A stretch of DNA of 64,000 bases from Propionibacteriales bacterium (GTDB taxonomy: Bacteria; Actinomycetota; Actinomycetes; Propionibacteriales; Nocardioidaceae), in assembly GCA_026392415.1 (NCBI GenBank), contig JAPLCC010000047.1, forward strand, positions 1 to 64,000. The letters are read 5' to 3'. Both the position numbers and the translations under genes were made by a program. The notes below the pieces were generated by a model, which saw only the letters and a list, made by a program, of their open reading frames with translations, made no database searches and was not told the origin of the DNA. The number at the start of each line of letters is the position of its first letter. Positions within the stretch are counted from its first letter, which is position 1. This document shows, piece after piece, positions 26,520-35,220 of this stretch.

Positions 26520-27712
26520 GCAAGCCTGCTTCGCTCAACGCGCGCGGAGGCTTCTACACCGAGGACCACGAGGCCTACCGGGCCTCGGTGCGCGAGTTCA
26601 TCCGTCGCGAGGTCGAGCCCTTCCACCTCGCGTGGGAGGAGGAACGTCTCGTCCCGCGCACGGCATGGAAGGCCGCTGGTGCCAACGGCATCATCGGTCT
26701 CGCCGTTCCCGAGGAGTTCGGCGGCGGCGGCGAGCCCGACTTCCGCTACCCCATGGTGGTGGCCGAGGAGCTCGCGGCGATCGGCGCGACGTCGTACAGC
26801 CTGGGGCTCCGGCTGCAGGACGACATCGTGCTGCCCTACCTGCTCGACCTGTGCACCGACCAGCAGAAGCAGCGCTGGCTCCCGGGTGCGGTGTCGGGCG
26901 AGAAGGTGCTCGCCATCGCGATGACCGAGCCGGGCGCGGGCAGTGACCTGCAGGGCATCCGGGCCAACGCCGTGCGTGATGGCGACAGCTGGGTGCTCAA
27001 CGGGCAGAAGACGTTCATCACCAACGGCATCAACGCCGACCTGGTGATCGTCTTCGCGAAGACCGACCCCGACGCCGGCTCGCGTGGTTACAGCCTCTTC
27101 GTCGTCGAACGCGACGACCCGGGCTTCTCGCGTGGCCGCAAGCTCGACAAGGTCGGCCTCGCCGGTCAGGACACGGCAGAGCTGGTCTTCGAGGACGTCC
27201 GTGTCTCTGCTGACAACGTCCTGGGGGAGATCGGCGAGGGCCTGATCTACCTGATGCAGCGCCTGCCCAAGGAGCGGCTGTCCCTCGCGGCTCAGGCGCT
27301 CGCAGGCGCCGAGGCCGCGCTGGCCTGGACCGAGGACTACGTCTTCGAGCGCGAGGCGTTCGGCAAGCGCATCGGTGACCTGCAGGCCACCCGGTTCGAG
27401 CTGGCCGAGATCGAGACGGAGGTCGAGATGACCCGTGCCTACATCCAGAACGCCGCCCTGGCGCTCAACGAGCACACGCTCACCACCGCCGAGGCATCGA
27501 AGGCGAAGCTCTGGGCGACGGAGATGCAGGTCCGCGTGACCTCGCGCTGCCTGCAGCTGTTCGGGGGCTACGGCTACATGAACGAGTACCCCATCGGCCG
27601 GGCCTACCGCGACTGCCGCGTGCAGACGATCTACGGCGGCACCAGCCAGATCATGAAGGAAATCATCGGTCGCGACATCGCCGGCCGCTACGCGAAGGAG
27701 ACCGGCCGATGA
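26516..27712 (+). CDS. Acyl-CoA dehydrogenase (long-chain/LCAD-like)
   Basis: A 398-residue flavin-dependent acyl-CoA dehydrogenase for the first step of beta-oxidation. [13 protein letters not shown] and the C-terminal [18 protein letters not shown] stretch are family hallmarks. The usual IYEGTSE glutamate is replaced by IYGGTSQ; as in LCAD and isovaleryl-CoA dehydrogenases the base is probably the glutamate of the [11 protein letters not shown] helix (about residue 264). The gene overlaps both neighbours by four bases, so with the thiolase and HSD10-like enzyme it forms most of one beta-oxidation cycle; no enoyl-CoA hydratase is present here. Confidence 0.9.
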   Translation: MSKPASLNARGGFYTEDHEAYRASVREFIRREVEPFHLAWEEERLVPRTAWKAAGANGIIGLAVPEEFGGGGEPDFRYPMVVAEELAAIGATSYSLGLRLQDDIVLPYLLDLCTDQQKQRWLPGAVSGEKVLAIAMTEPGAGSDLQGIRANAVRDGDSWVLNGQKTFITNGINADLVIVFAKTDPDAGSRGYSLFVVERDDPGFSRGRKLDKVGLAGQDTAELVFEDVRVSADNVLGEIGEGLIYLMQRLPKERLSLAAQALAGAEAALAWTEDYVFEREAFGKRIGDLQATRFELAEIETEVEMTRAYIQNAALALNEHTLTTAEASKAKLWATEMQVRVTSRCLQLFGGYGYMNEYPIGRAYRDCRVQTIYGGTSQIMKEIIGRDIAGRYAKETGR

Positions 27713-28560
27713 AGCTGGGCATGATCATTGACTACGCCGGTGGCTTCGACGAGAGCGTCGAGCTCATCCAGGCCTACGAGCAGGTCGGTCTGGAGATGGT
27801 GGCGATCCCGGAGGCCTACTCCTTCGACGCGGTCAGCCAGCTGGGTTTCGTCGCTGCGAAGACCGAGAAGGTCGAGTTGATGTCGGCCATCCTGCAGGTC
27901 TACTCCCGGACCCCCGCCCTGACTGCGATGACCGCGGCCGGCCTCGACTTCGTGTCGGGCGGGCGGTTCACGTTGGGCCTCGGTGCCAGCGGTCCCCAGG
28001 TGGTGGAGGGCTTCCACGGCATCAAGTACGACGCCCCGCTGGGGCGCACCCGCGAGGCGGTCGAGATCTGCCGCAAGGTCTGGCGTCGCGAGCCGCTCGA
28101 CCATGACGGCACGTACTACCGGATGCCGTTGACCAAGGAGCACGGCGGCTCTGGCCTGGGCAAGCCGCTCAAGCTCATCAACCACCCGCTGCGGCCCGAC
28201 ATCCCGGTCTCGATCGCCGCGCTGGGCCTGAAGAACGTCGAGCTGGTCGCGGAGATCTCCCAGGGGTGGCAGCCGCTGTTCTTCCACCCGCTCAAGGCGC
28301 AGCAGGCATGGGGCGAGTCCCTGGCTGCCGGGTTCGCGAAGCGCGACGCTTCGCTCGGTGAGCTCGACATCCAGCTCCAGGTGAGCTTCCATGTCGGCGA
28401 GCCGTCTCCCGACGTCATCGCGACGGTGCGCAACCAGTTGGCGCTCTACATCGGCGGCATGGGTGCGCGGGACAAGAACTTCTACAACCAGCTCGCCTGC
28501 CGCTACGGCTACGAGAGCGAGGCCAAGGACATCCAGGACCTCTACCTGTCGGGCAACTGA
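27709..28560 (+). CDS. LLM-class F420-dependent oxidoreductase, C-terminally truncated
   Basis: A 283-residue luciferase-like flavin/F420 oxidoreductase with typical pieces: [53 protein letters not shown] and [15 protein letters not shown]. Family members are usually about 330-350 residues. This frame stops right after [12 protein letters not shown], where relatives continue with a further 50-70 residues. The missing end appears in another frame immediately downstream (28560-28709). The next gene encodes an NADPH:F420 reductase, supporting F420 as cofactor. Whether the shortened enzyme works is unclear. Confidence 0.8.
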   Translation: MKLGMIIDYAGGFDESVELIQAYEQVGLEMVAIPEAYSFDAVSQLGFVAAKTEKVELMSAILQVYSRTPALTAMTAAGLDFVSGGRFTLGLGASGPQVVEGFHGIKYDAPLGRTREAVEICRKVWRREPLDHDGTYYRMPLTKEHGGSGLGKPLKLINHPLRPDIPVSIAALGLKNVELVAEISQGWQPLFFHPLKAQQAWGESLAAGFAKRDASLGELDIQLQVSFHVGEPSPDVIATVRNQLALYIGGMGARDKNFYNQLACRYGYESEAKDIQDLYLSGN

Positions 28561-28709
28561 TGGGTGACGAGGACTCGTTGCGGCGCCAGCTGGCCGAGTT
28601 CAAGGACGCCGGTGTGCGGACCCTGCTGGTCAACCCGATGGCCGCCACGCCGGCCGACCGGGTCGAGCACGTCGGACGGCTCGCCGGTCTGCTCGCCGAG
28701 ACCCCATGA
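28560..28709 (+). pseudogene. Detached C-terminal fragment of the F420-dependent oxidoreductase
   Basis: A 49-codon frame whose ATG overlaps the stop of the preceding gene (TGATG). Its product reads GDEDSLRRQLAEFKDAGV, then TLLVNPMAATPADRVEHV, which resembles the last helix-strand-helix of LLM-class oxidoreductases. It is in a different frame from the main part and the roughly 20-30 residues that normally link the two are absent, so a deletion with a frame change is the simplest explanation. Coupled translation of a split enzyme is possible but less likely. Confidence 0.6.
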
Positions 28710-28719
28710 GGAGACGCAG

Positions 28720-29385
28720 ATGTCATTGATCACCGCGGACACGGTTCTCGCCGTTCTCGGTGGCACCGGCCCGCAGGGCCGGGGTCTCGCCCGGCGCCTG
28801 GCCGCTGGTGGTGCAAAGGTCGTGCTCGGCAGCCGGGACGCCGCTCGAGCGGAGATGGTGGCCAAGGAGATGCGCGAGGACGGTGTCCGGGTGGTCGGCA
28901 TCGACAACCGCGCCGCAGCAGCGGCCGCTGACATCGTGATCGTCGCGGTGCCGTGGGACGGTCACGCCGCGCTGCTGACCGAACTGCGTCCGGTGTTGGC
29001 GGGCAAGATCGTCATCGACTGCGTCAATCCGCTGGGCTTCGACAAGCGGGGCCCCTACGCGCTCCAGGTCCTCGAGGGATCTGCTGCCGAGCAGGCCAAG
29101 GCGCTGCTGCCCGACAGTCGGGTGATCGGTGCGTTCCACCACCTGAGCGCCGTCCTGCTCGAGGACCCGACGGTCGAGAGCCTGGACACCGACGTGCTCG
29201 TCCTCGGCGACGACGACGAAGCAGTCGACGCCGTCATCGCGCTCTCCGCGCTGATCCCGGGCGTTCGGGGCGTCTTCGGTGGTCGTCTGCGCAACGCCCA
29301 CCAGGTCGAGGCCTTGACCGCGAACCTGATCGCCATGAACAAGCGCTACAAGGCGCATGCCGGGGTCCGCATCACCGACGTGTGA
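28720..29385 (+). CDS. npdG: NADPH:coenzyme F420 oxidoreductase
   Basis: A 221-residue reductase that transfers hydride between NADPH and F420. The N-terminal Rossmann turn is VLGGTGPQGRGLARRL with GSRD after the second strand as the NADPH phosphate site, and the conserved NPLGFDKRGPYAL and AFHHLSAVLLEDP segments match Fno/NpdG proteins of about 220 residues. ATG 28720 is preceded by GAGGAG; the longer open frame upstream overlaps the LLM fragment. It would regenerate reduced F420 for the neighbouring luciferase-like enzyme. Confidence 0.88.
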   Translation: MSLITADTVLAVLGGTGPQGRGLARRLAAGGAKVVLGSRDAARAEMVAKEMREDGVRVVGIDNRAAAAAADIVIVAVPWDGHAALLTELRPVLAGKIVIDCVNPLGFDKRGPYALQVLEGSAAEQAKALLPDSRVIGAFHHLSAVLLEDPTVESLDTDVLVLGDDDEAVDAVIALSALIPGVRGVFGGRLRNAHQVEALTANLIAMNKRYKAHAGVRITDV

Positions 29386-29423
29386 GCCGGGCACCTCGCC
29401 TGGCCCCGCGATCAGGAACCTGC

Positions 29424-30077
29424 TCAGCCGATCAGGTCCCTGTCGCCGATGGTTGTGCCGGTCGTTGCCGCGTAGGACCGGTCGATGGCGATGAGCACGC
29501 GATCCAGCGCGGTCGTGAGCTCCTTCGCCGTCGAGCCCTGCATCGGGCCGTCGATGCTGAGGATCGAGAAGCCGTGCACGGCGGACCAGCACGTGACCTC
29601 GGCGTCGATTCGGGCGGCCGGCGTGAGGAAGCCGACCTCGACCAGGTCGTCGAGCACTTCGCCGAGGAGTGCGAGCGGGTCGCGACCGGGGAGGGTGATC
29701 GTCGCCGAGACGGCCGGGAGGGAAGCGCACGCCAGGCGGAAGAGGCCGGGCTCGGTGAGGGCGAAGTCGACGTAGCCGCGGCCTGTGGCGGCAAGGCGAC
29801 GACGGGCGCGCAGAACAGGGTCGCGCGTGCGCACCGTCGCCAGCCGCGCCTGCATGGAGTCGACGATGCTGCCCATGACCCGTCCTGCGACTTCGGCGAC
29901 CAGGGCGTCCCGGTCGGCGAAGTGTCGGTAGGCGGCGTTGTGGGAGACGTGGACCCGTCGGGCCAGGTCGCGCAGAGCGAGTCCGTCCGGCCCGTTCTCG
30001 CGCACTGAGGCGACCGCCGCCTCGATGAGGGCCTCCCGCAGGTCGCCGTGGTGGTACGGCGCGGTGGGAGGGCTCAC
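29424..30077 (-). CDS. TetR-family regulator of the adjacent MFS transporter
   Basis: A 217-residue TetR-type regulator with GTG start at 30077, so that the protein opens with SPPTAPYHHGDLREALI, the usual start of this subgroup. An ATG at 30116 would add 13 residues but would lie inside the palindromic operator region. The helix-turn-helix is LRDLARRVHVSHNAAYRHF. It is divergent from the MFS gene with an 86-base gap containing TTGACA/TGTCAA palindromes, the classic layout of a repressor of a drug or metabolite efflux pump. Confidence 0.85.
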   Translation of the reverse strand: MSPPTAPYHHGDLREALIEAAVASVRENGPDGLALRDLARRVHVSHNAAYRHFADRDALVAEVAGRVMGSIVDSMQARLATVRTRDPVLRARRRLAATGRGYVDFALTEPGLFRLACASLPAVSATITLPGRDPLALLGEVLDDLVEVGFLTPAARIDAEVTCWSAVHGFSILSIDGPMQGSTAKELTTALDRVLIAIDRSYAATTGTTIGDRDLIG

Positions 30078-30100
30078 AGGACGATCTTCGTCGCTGCATC

Positions 30101-30144
30101 TTGACAGTGTCAACATCGGGACGGCATGGTCAATGTTGACAACA
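30101..30144. promoter_or_regulatory. Palindromic operator cluster between tetR and the MFS gene
   Basis: TTGACAGTGTCAA (30101-30113) is a perfect palindrome around G. TGTCAACAT (30108-30116) and ATGTTGACA (30133-30141) are exact inverted copies 16 bases apart, and TGTTGACAACA (30134-30144) is a second perfect palindrome. The repeated TTGAC/GTCAA half-site suggests two operator sites for the divergent TetR protein, and TTGACA may also serve as a -35 box. Confidence 0.65.
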
Positions 30145-30163
30145 GCAACTTGAGGAGCTCCCT

Positions 30164-31708
30164 GTGCCGCGCAAGTCCCTGATTCTCTTCTCGGTGTGCT
30201 TGGCGACGCTCACCATCAACATGAGCGCGATGATCGTCAACATCGCCCTGCCGACGTTGGCGGTCGAGCTCGACGCCTCGACGAAGGACCTGCTCTGGAT
30301 CGTCGACGGCTACAACCTGGCGTTCGCAGCACTCGTCCTGGCCATGGGCAGCCTGTCGGACCGGTTCGGCCGTCGGCCCGCCCTGATCATCGGCCTCGTC
30401 GGCTTCGCCGCGAGCAACGGCGCGGCGGCGCTCATGGAGAGCAGCGGCGCGCTCATTGCGACCCGGTTCGTGATGGGCGCGTTCGCCGCGCTCATCTTCC
30501 CGACGACCTTGTCGATCATCGCGAACACCTTCACCGAGCGGCGCGAGCGCGCAGCCGCCCTCGGCGTGTGGGGAGCCTCCGTCGGCGTGGGGGTCGCGCT
30601 GGGCCCGGTCGTCGGCGGCTTCCTGGTGACGCACTTCAGCTGGCACAGCGTCTTCTGGGCCCTGGTGCCGGTCAGCCTCGCGGCAGCGGCCCTCGCCTTC
30701 GCGTTCGTGCCCGAGTCCCGCGACCCTTCCGTGCCGCGCATCGACCGCCCCGGCTTCGTGATCTCGGTGGCAGCGGTGGGAAGCCTGACCTGGACGATCA
30801 TCGAGGCGCCCGAGCACGGCTGGAGCAGCGGCCTGATCCTCACCGGCTTCGGTGTCGCGGCCGCCCTCATTGTCGTGTTCGTGCTCGTCGAGCGTGCCGT
30901 CGCCGATCCGATGATCGACGTGACCCTGTTCCTGGACCGGCGGTTCAGTGCGGCTTGCGGCTCGGTCACCATCGCGTTCTTCGCGCTGTTCGGCTTCGTC
31001 TTCCTGATCACGCAGTTCTTCCAGTTCGTGCGCGACTACTCCGCCCTCGACACCGGCCTGCGGTTCCTCCCGGTGGCCGGGTCGATCGCCGTCGCCTCCC
31101 TCGTCAGCGGCCGGCTGGCTCCGCTGATCGGGACCAAACTGGTCGTCGCGTCCGGTCTGGCACTGCTCGGATCCGCGTTCCTGTGGATCTCGGCCCTGAC
31201 GGCCGACGTCTCCTACGGCACGGTCGTCGTGCCGCAGATGATGCTGCTGGGGCTGGGCATCGGCCTGGTCAGCACCGCGGCCACGGAGTCGATCATGCAG
31301 GTCCTGCCGCCCTCGCGCGCCGGGGTCGGTTCGGCCGTCAACGACGCCACGCGTGAGCTCGGTGGCACCCTGGGTGTCGCTGTCGTCGGGTCGCTCTTCG
31401 CCTCCGCGTACGCCGACGGGCTCCGGCCCGCGATCGAGGGTCGCGTGGACCCCACCAACGCCGAGCGGGCCCTGGAGTCGGTCGGCTACGCCGACGCGGT
31501 CGCGGCGCGGGTGCCGGGCATCGCGAGCGCCGTCGACGCCGCGTTCCTCGATGGGTTGGCGTTCGGCTGCGTCGTGGTCGGCATCCTCTGCATCGCCGGT
31601 GCTCTCGCGGCTCTCGCGGCGCTGCCGGGGCGCAGCTTCGTGCCGCCGGCCGAAGAGATGCCCGGCGACGTCGTGGACGGAGCCGTGACCGTGCAGGTCG
31701 TCCGCTGA
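30164..31708 (+). CDS. MFS multidrug-type efflux transporter (DHA2, 14 helices)
   Basis: A 514-residue major facilitator protein with about 14 hydrophobic segments. Motif A is GSLSDRFGRRPALIIG near residue 65 and the antiporter motif C is GASVGVGVALGPVVGG near residue 145, placing it with the DHA2 drug:H+ antiporters. GTG 30164 follows GAGGAG at 30152-30157. It is controlled in all likelihood by the divergent TetR gene. The cargo may be a toxic metabolite or antibiotic; nothing in the sequence specifies it. Confidence 0.9.
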   Translation: MPRKSLILFSVCLATLTINMSAMIVNIALPTLAVELDASTKDLLWIVDGYNLAFAALVLAMGSLSDRFGRRPALIIGLVGFAASNGAAALMESSGALIATRFVMGAFAALIFPTTLSIIANTFTERRERAAALGVWGASVGVGVALGPVVGGFLVTHFSWHSVFWALVPVSLAAAALAFAFVPESRDPSVPRIDRPGFVISVAAVGSLTWTIIEAPEHGWSSGLILTGFGVAAALIVVFVLVERAVADPMIDVTLFLDRRFSAACGSVTIAFFALFGFVFLITQFFQFVRDYSALDTGLRFLPVAGSIAVASLVSGRLAPLIGTKLVVASGLALLGSAFLWISALTADVSYGTVVVPQMMLLGLGIGLVSTAATESIMQVLPPSRAGVGSAVNDATRELGGTLGVAVVGSLFASAYADGLRPAIEGRVDPTNAERALESVGYADAVAARVPGIASAVDAAFLDGLAFGCVVVGILCIAGALAALAALPGRSFVPPAEEMPGDVVDGAVTVQVVR

Positions 31709-31715
31709 GCCTGAG

Positions 31716-31721
31716 TAGTCT
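31716..31721 (+). promoter_or_regulatory. Leaderless-type -10 box (TAGTCT) for the PucR gene
   Basis: TAGTCT at 31716-31721 is followed by exactly six bases and then the ATG at 31728. In actinobacteria a TANNNT box at this distance places the transcription start on the first base of the start codon, giving a leaderless mRNA. No ribosome-binding site precedes the ATG. Confidence 0.55.
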
Positions 31722-31727
31722 CGCGGC

Positions 31728-33002
31728 ATGGTCACGGGCGTGAGCGTGGGTGGGTCGGGAGGCCTTCCCGAGGCAGTGATGGTCGAGCTGCAACGCACTG
31801 CGGCCCAGCTGCTCGGCAGCGTCTCGGCGTACGCCGACGACATGCTCGACTACATCCTCGAGCGGATTCCCGAGGCCAGTGCTGATGACGACCTTCGCGG
31901 ACTGACCCTCGGATCGTGCTCCTCGAACCTCGAAGCGGCGCTGTCGATGGTCCGCCACGGGATCGACGTGAGTGCCGCAACGGCGCCGGTCACTGCCCTC
32001 GAGCACGCGCGGGCCATGGCGTCGCGCGGCTACAGCGTGGACGTGATGCTGCGCTTCTACCGGGTCGGTCATGCCTACTTCAATGAGCGCATCGTGGCCG
32101 GGATCGTCGACGTGGTCGCCGATCCTGCCCTCGCCCTTGCGGTCGTCGCCGACCTGCAGCGCTATGCCTTCGCCTACACCGACCGCATTGCCAGCGAGGT
32201 CGCTGCCGAGTACGTCGCCGAGCTCGACCGGATGCAGGACCGTGCCCGCGCTGCGCAGACCGATGCGGTTCGGGCCCTGATCGCGGGCGACGAGGTCGAC
32301 CTCGGGAGCGCGGAGCGCGCGTTGTCCCACCGGCTCACGGGGTGGCAGACCGCCTTCCTCTGCTGGACCGATCGGGACGACTCCGACCTCGGGCGCACGG
32401 CCCTGGTCGTCGGCGCGCATCTCGGCTCGGCCCATCCGCTCCTCGTCCCGGACGGCGTCCGGGAGTTGTGGGGGTGGGTCTCGACCACACGCGCCCCGGA
32501 CGAGGCGCTGGCGGACCTCGCGTCACTGGCCGACCGGGTCCCGGGATCGATCCGGGTCTCCATCGGTACGCCGGCCCAGGGCGCGCGGGGCTTTCGCGCC
32601 TCCCACGTCCAGGCTCAGCGCAGCGCCCGGATCGGCCGGTTGTCCGGTCGGGCAGACCCGGTGACGTCGTACGCCGACGTCGCCCTCGCGGACGCGATGA
32701 CCAGTGACCTCGACCTCGCGCGCGCCTTCGTGGCGACCGAGCTCGGCGCCCTGGCCGTCACCGGACGCCGTGAGGAGGAGGAACGCGAGGTCCTGCTGGC
32801 CGTGCTCGACGCACAGGGTGGGCTGGCGGCTGCTGCCGAAAGCCTCGGGGTGCACCGCAACACCGTGCTGCAGCGCCTGCGACGGGCCGAAGCACGTCTC
32901 GGCAGGCCTGCTTCGGAGCGCGTCGCGGAGCTGCATGCTGCTCTGTGCGTGGTGCAGGTGCTCGGGGCCGTGGTGCTCACCTCGGAGCCTGACCGAGCCT
33001 GA
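31728..33002 (+). CDS. PucR/CdaR-type helix-turn-helix regulator
   Basis: A 424-residue regulator. The C-terminal PucR-type helix-turn-helix is clear (GGLAAAAESLGVHRNTVLQR, about residues 363-383, then LRRAEARLGRP). The N-terminal two thirds contain a RsbR/GGDEF-like helical region with EHARAMASRGYSVDVMLRFY and YRVGHAYFNERI. Such proteins often activate catabolic genes. It lies 19 bases after the MFS gene but seems to have its own leaderless promoter. Its target could be the desaturase fusion immediately downstream; that is inference from position. Confidence 0.82.
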   Translation: MVTGVSVGGSGGLPEAVMVELQRTAAQLLGSVSAYADDMLDYILERIPEASADDDLRGLTLGSCSSNLEAALSMVRHGIDVSAATAPVTALEHARAMASRGYSVDVMLRFYRVGHAYFNERIVAGIVDVVADPALALAVVADLQRYAFAYTDRIASEVAAEYVAELDRMQDRARAAQTDAVRALIAGDEVDLGSAERALSHRLTGWQTAFLCWTDRDDSDLGRTALVVGAHLGSAHPLLVPDGVRELWGWVSTTRAPDEALADLASLADRVPGSIRVSIGTPAQGARGFRASHVQAQRSARIGRLSGRADPVTSYADVALADAMTSDLDLARAFVATELGALAVTGRREEEEREVLLAVLDAQGGLAAAAESLGVHRNTVLQRLRRAEARLGRPASERVAELHAALCVVQVLGAVVLTSEPDRA

Positions 33003-33014
33003 CCGAACCTGACG
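32985..33014 (+). repeat. Three tandem 10-base units at the end of the PucR gene
   Basis: GAGCCTGACC is repeated at 32985-32994 and 32995-33004 and, with two changes, at 33005-33014. Each unit contains TGA; the second supplies the stop codon of the PucR gene at 33000-33002. Confidence 0.8.
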
Positions 33015-33077
33015 ACATGTGCTGCGCGCACACGGGCGTGGGCGACGCACCACTGGTGGGAGGTCGTGCGCCGTTCG

Positions 33078-33083
33078 TAGGTT
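33078..33083 (+). promoter_or_regulatory. Leaderless-type -10 box (TAGGTT) for the desaturase fusion gene
   Basis: TAGGTT at 33078-33083, six bases (GCGGGC), then the ATG at 33090. The spacing matches the leaderless pattern and there is no AGGAGG-like box before the ATG. Confidence 0.55.
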
Positions 33084-33089
33084 GCGGGC

Positions 33090-35090
33090 ATGTCAGCAAC
33101 GACCGAGCAACCCGCAGCGTCCCGTCATGCGCTTCCCGACCCGGGTGAGGCCGTCCCGACGATCTCGTGGCCCGTGGTCGGCATCTTCACGGGCGCCATC
33201 GCGGTCTTCGTGACCTCGACGTGGGCAGCGCTCGAGGGGAGCCTTCCGGTGCCCGTGACGGTCGTGCTCAGCGCGGCCGCAATCTTCGTGCTGTTCACCG
33301 TCGCCCACGACTCGGCGCACTACTCGGTGAGCACACACCGGTGGGTGAACGTGGCGTTCGGTCGGGTCGCGATGCTCTTCGTGTCGCCGCTGATCTCGTT
33401 CAAGTCCTTCGCGTTCATCCACATCGAGCACCATCGCAACACCAATGACGACGGGAACGACCCTGATCACTTCGTGAGTGGCGCTCCGATGTGGCAGCTC
33501 CCCTTCCGCTTTCCCCTCATGGATCTGCCGTACGTCGCCTTCCTGGTCCGCAACGTCAGGCGCCGTCCTCGTGCCGAGGTGGGGGAGACGGTGTTCCTGA
33601 TGAGCGCAAGTGTCGGTTTGATCGTCACCTGTGCGCTGACCGGGCACCTGTGGACGCTCGCGGTCCTGTACCTGATCCCCGAGCGGATTGCGGTGTTCGT
33701 GCTGGCCTGGTGGTTCGACTGGTTGCCGCACCACGACCTCGAGGACACCCAGCAGGAGAACCGTTACCGAGCCACCCGCAACCGGGTCGGATCCGAATGG
33801 TTTCTCACGCCGCTGCTCCTCTCGCAGAACTACCACCTGATCCACCACCTGCACCCCTCGATCCCGTTCCACCGGTACGTCGCGACCTGGCGGCGCAACG
33901 AGGAGGCCTACCTCGAGCGGGACGCTGCGATCGGCACCGTCTTCGGCCAGCAGCTGGACACCGACGAGTACCGCGAGTGGAAGCAGCTGAACGGCAAGCT
34001 GGCCCGGCTCCTCCCGGTGCGGATGCCGAAGCGTTCCTCCGCACGTGCCGCCGTCTTCCACCCGATCCCGGTCGCCAGCGTCGAACGGCTGACCGACGAC
34101 AGTGTGCTGATCAGTTTCGACGTGCCTGCCGACCTTCGCGAGGAGTTCTCCTTCGAGCCCGGTCAACATGTCGCCGTCCGCACCGACCTGGGTGGTGCGG
34201 GGGTACGCCGCAACTACTCCATCTGCACGTCGGCCACCTCCGACACCCTCGCCATTGCCGTCAAGCACATCCCCGGCGGCGCCTTCTCGACCTTCGCCAT
34301 GGAACACCTGCGTGCGGGCGACACCCTCGAGCTGATGACTCCGAGCGGCAGGTTCGGCACGACGCTCGACCCGCTCGCCACCAGGAACTACGTCGCGGTC
34401 GTCGCCGGCAGTGGCATCACTCCTGCCTTGTCGATCCTGCAGACGACGCTCGCCGTCGAGACCGAGAGCCGGTTCACGCTGGTCTACGGCAATCGGGATG
34501 CGGACAGCACGATGTTCCGTGAGCAGCTCGACGACATCGAGGCGCGGTATGTCGACCGGCTCCGGATCATCCACGTGCGCTCCCGCGACCCCCACCACCC
34601 CGAGCACCTCCGCGGCCGCATCGATCGCCCGAAGCTCGAGCAGTTGCTCGACTCCGAGCTGACCACCCCCGTGGACGAGTGGTTCCTCTGCGGACCGGTC
34701 GAGATGGTGACGGACCTGCGCGACCTGCTCCTCGAGCGCGGCAGCGAACCCGAGCACGTCCATGTCGAGTTGTTCCACGGCTACCAGAAGCCGCGGACTG
34801 CCGACGACTTCTCCCCGGCGACGGTCGCCGTCACCCTGCGAGGTCGCCAGCACGAAGTCGCGCTCACAGCCGGCGACACGGTCCTCGAGTCTGCGTTGAA
34901 GGCGGGTCTCGAGGCGCCGTACGCCTGTCTCGGGGGAGCATGCGGCACGTGCAAGGCGAAGGTCTTGTCCGGCTCGGTCGCGATGGAGCAGAACTTCGCC
35001 CTCTCGCCGGCCGACGTGGAAGCCGGCTACGTGCTCACCTGTCAGTCGCACCCCACCACCGACGAGGTGCGCGTCGACTACGACGCCTGA
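33090..35090 (+). CDS. Fatty acid desaturase/hydroxylase fused to ferredoxin reductase and 2Fe-2S ferredoxin
   Basis: A 666-residue three-part fusion. Residues 25-270 are a membrane di-iron desaturase/hydroxylase domain with helices around 27-45, 55-72, 170-190 and 193-208 and histidine boxes HDSAH (73-77), HIEHH (111-115) and HLIHH (249-253). Residues 325-570 form an FAD/NAD(P)H reductase: RNYS (374-377) binds FAD and GSGITP (440-445) the nicotinamide cofactor. Residues 575-666 are a plant-type 2Fe-2S ferredoxin with C613, C618, C621 and C651. The enzyme thus carries its own electron chain from NAD(P)H to the di-iron site. The reductase half resembles PaaE/KshB proteins. The substrate is a lipid or other hydrophobic molecule, unidentified. 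Confidence 0.9.
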   Translation: MSATTEQPAASRHALPDPGEAVPTISWPVVGIFTGAIAVFVTSTWAALEGSLPVPVTVVLSAAAIFVLFTVAHDSAHYSVSTHRWVNVAFGRVAMLFVSPLISFKSFAFIHIEHHRNTNDDGNDPDHFVSGAPMWQLPFRFPLMDLPYVAFLVRNVRRRPRAEVGETVFLMSASVGLIVTCALTGHLWTLAVLYLIPERIAVFVLAWWFDWLPHHDLEDTQQENRYRATRNRVGSEWFLTPLLLSQNYHLIHHLHPSIPFHRYVATWRRNEEAYLERDAAIGTVFGQQLDTDEYREWKQLNGKLARLLPVRMPKRSSARAAVFHPIPVASVERLTDDSVLISFDVPADLREEFSFEPGQHVAVRTDLGGAGVRRNYSICTSATSDTLAIAVKHIPGGAFSTFAMEHLRAGDTLELMTPSGRFGTTLDPLATRNYVAVVAGSGITPALSILQTTLAVETESRFTLVYGNRDADSTMFREQLDDIEARYVDRLRIIHVRSRDPHHPEHLRGRIDRPKLEQLLDSELTTPVDEWFLCGPVEMVTDLRDLLLERGSEPEHVHVELFHGYQKPRTADDFSPATVAVTLRGRQHEVALTAGDTVLESALKAGLEAPYACLGGACGTCKAKVLSGSVAMEQNFALSPADVEAGYVLTCQSHPTTDEVRVDYDA

Positions 35091-35220
35091 CGCCCCCGAG
35101 GTGGGAGTCGCGCGACCTGTGGCGCCTCGAGTCGCACGGGCTCTCCGCAGTCAGGAATCCCGCACCGGATGAAGTGGGCCGGTCCGGGTATCGAGGATGC
35201 AAGAAAGAGGAGGACTTCCG

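Noticed and set aside
26516-27712. Acyl-CoA dehydrogenase inactive because the IYEGTSE glutamate is replaced by IYGGTSQ
   Set aside because: LCAD and isovaleryl-type enzymes have the same GGT form and take the base from another helix, where a glutamate is present.
33093-35051. A 652-codon open frame antisense to the desaturase fusion
   Set aside because: It has no motif and mirrors a gene with intact catalytic residues in all three domains.
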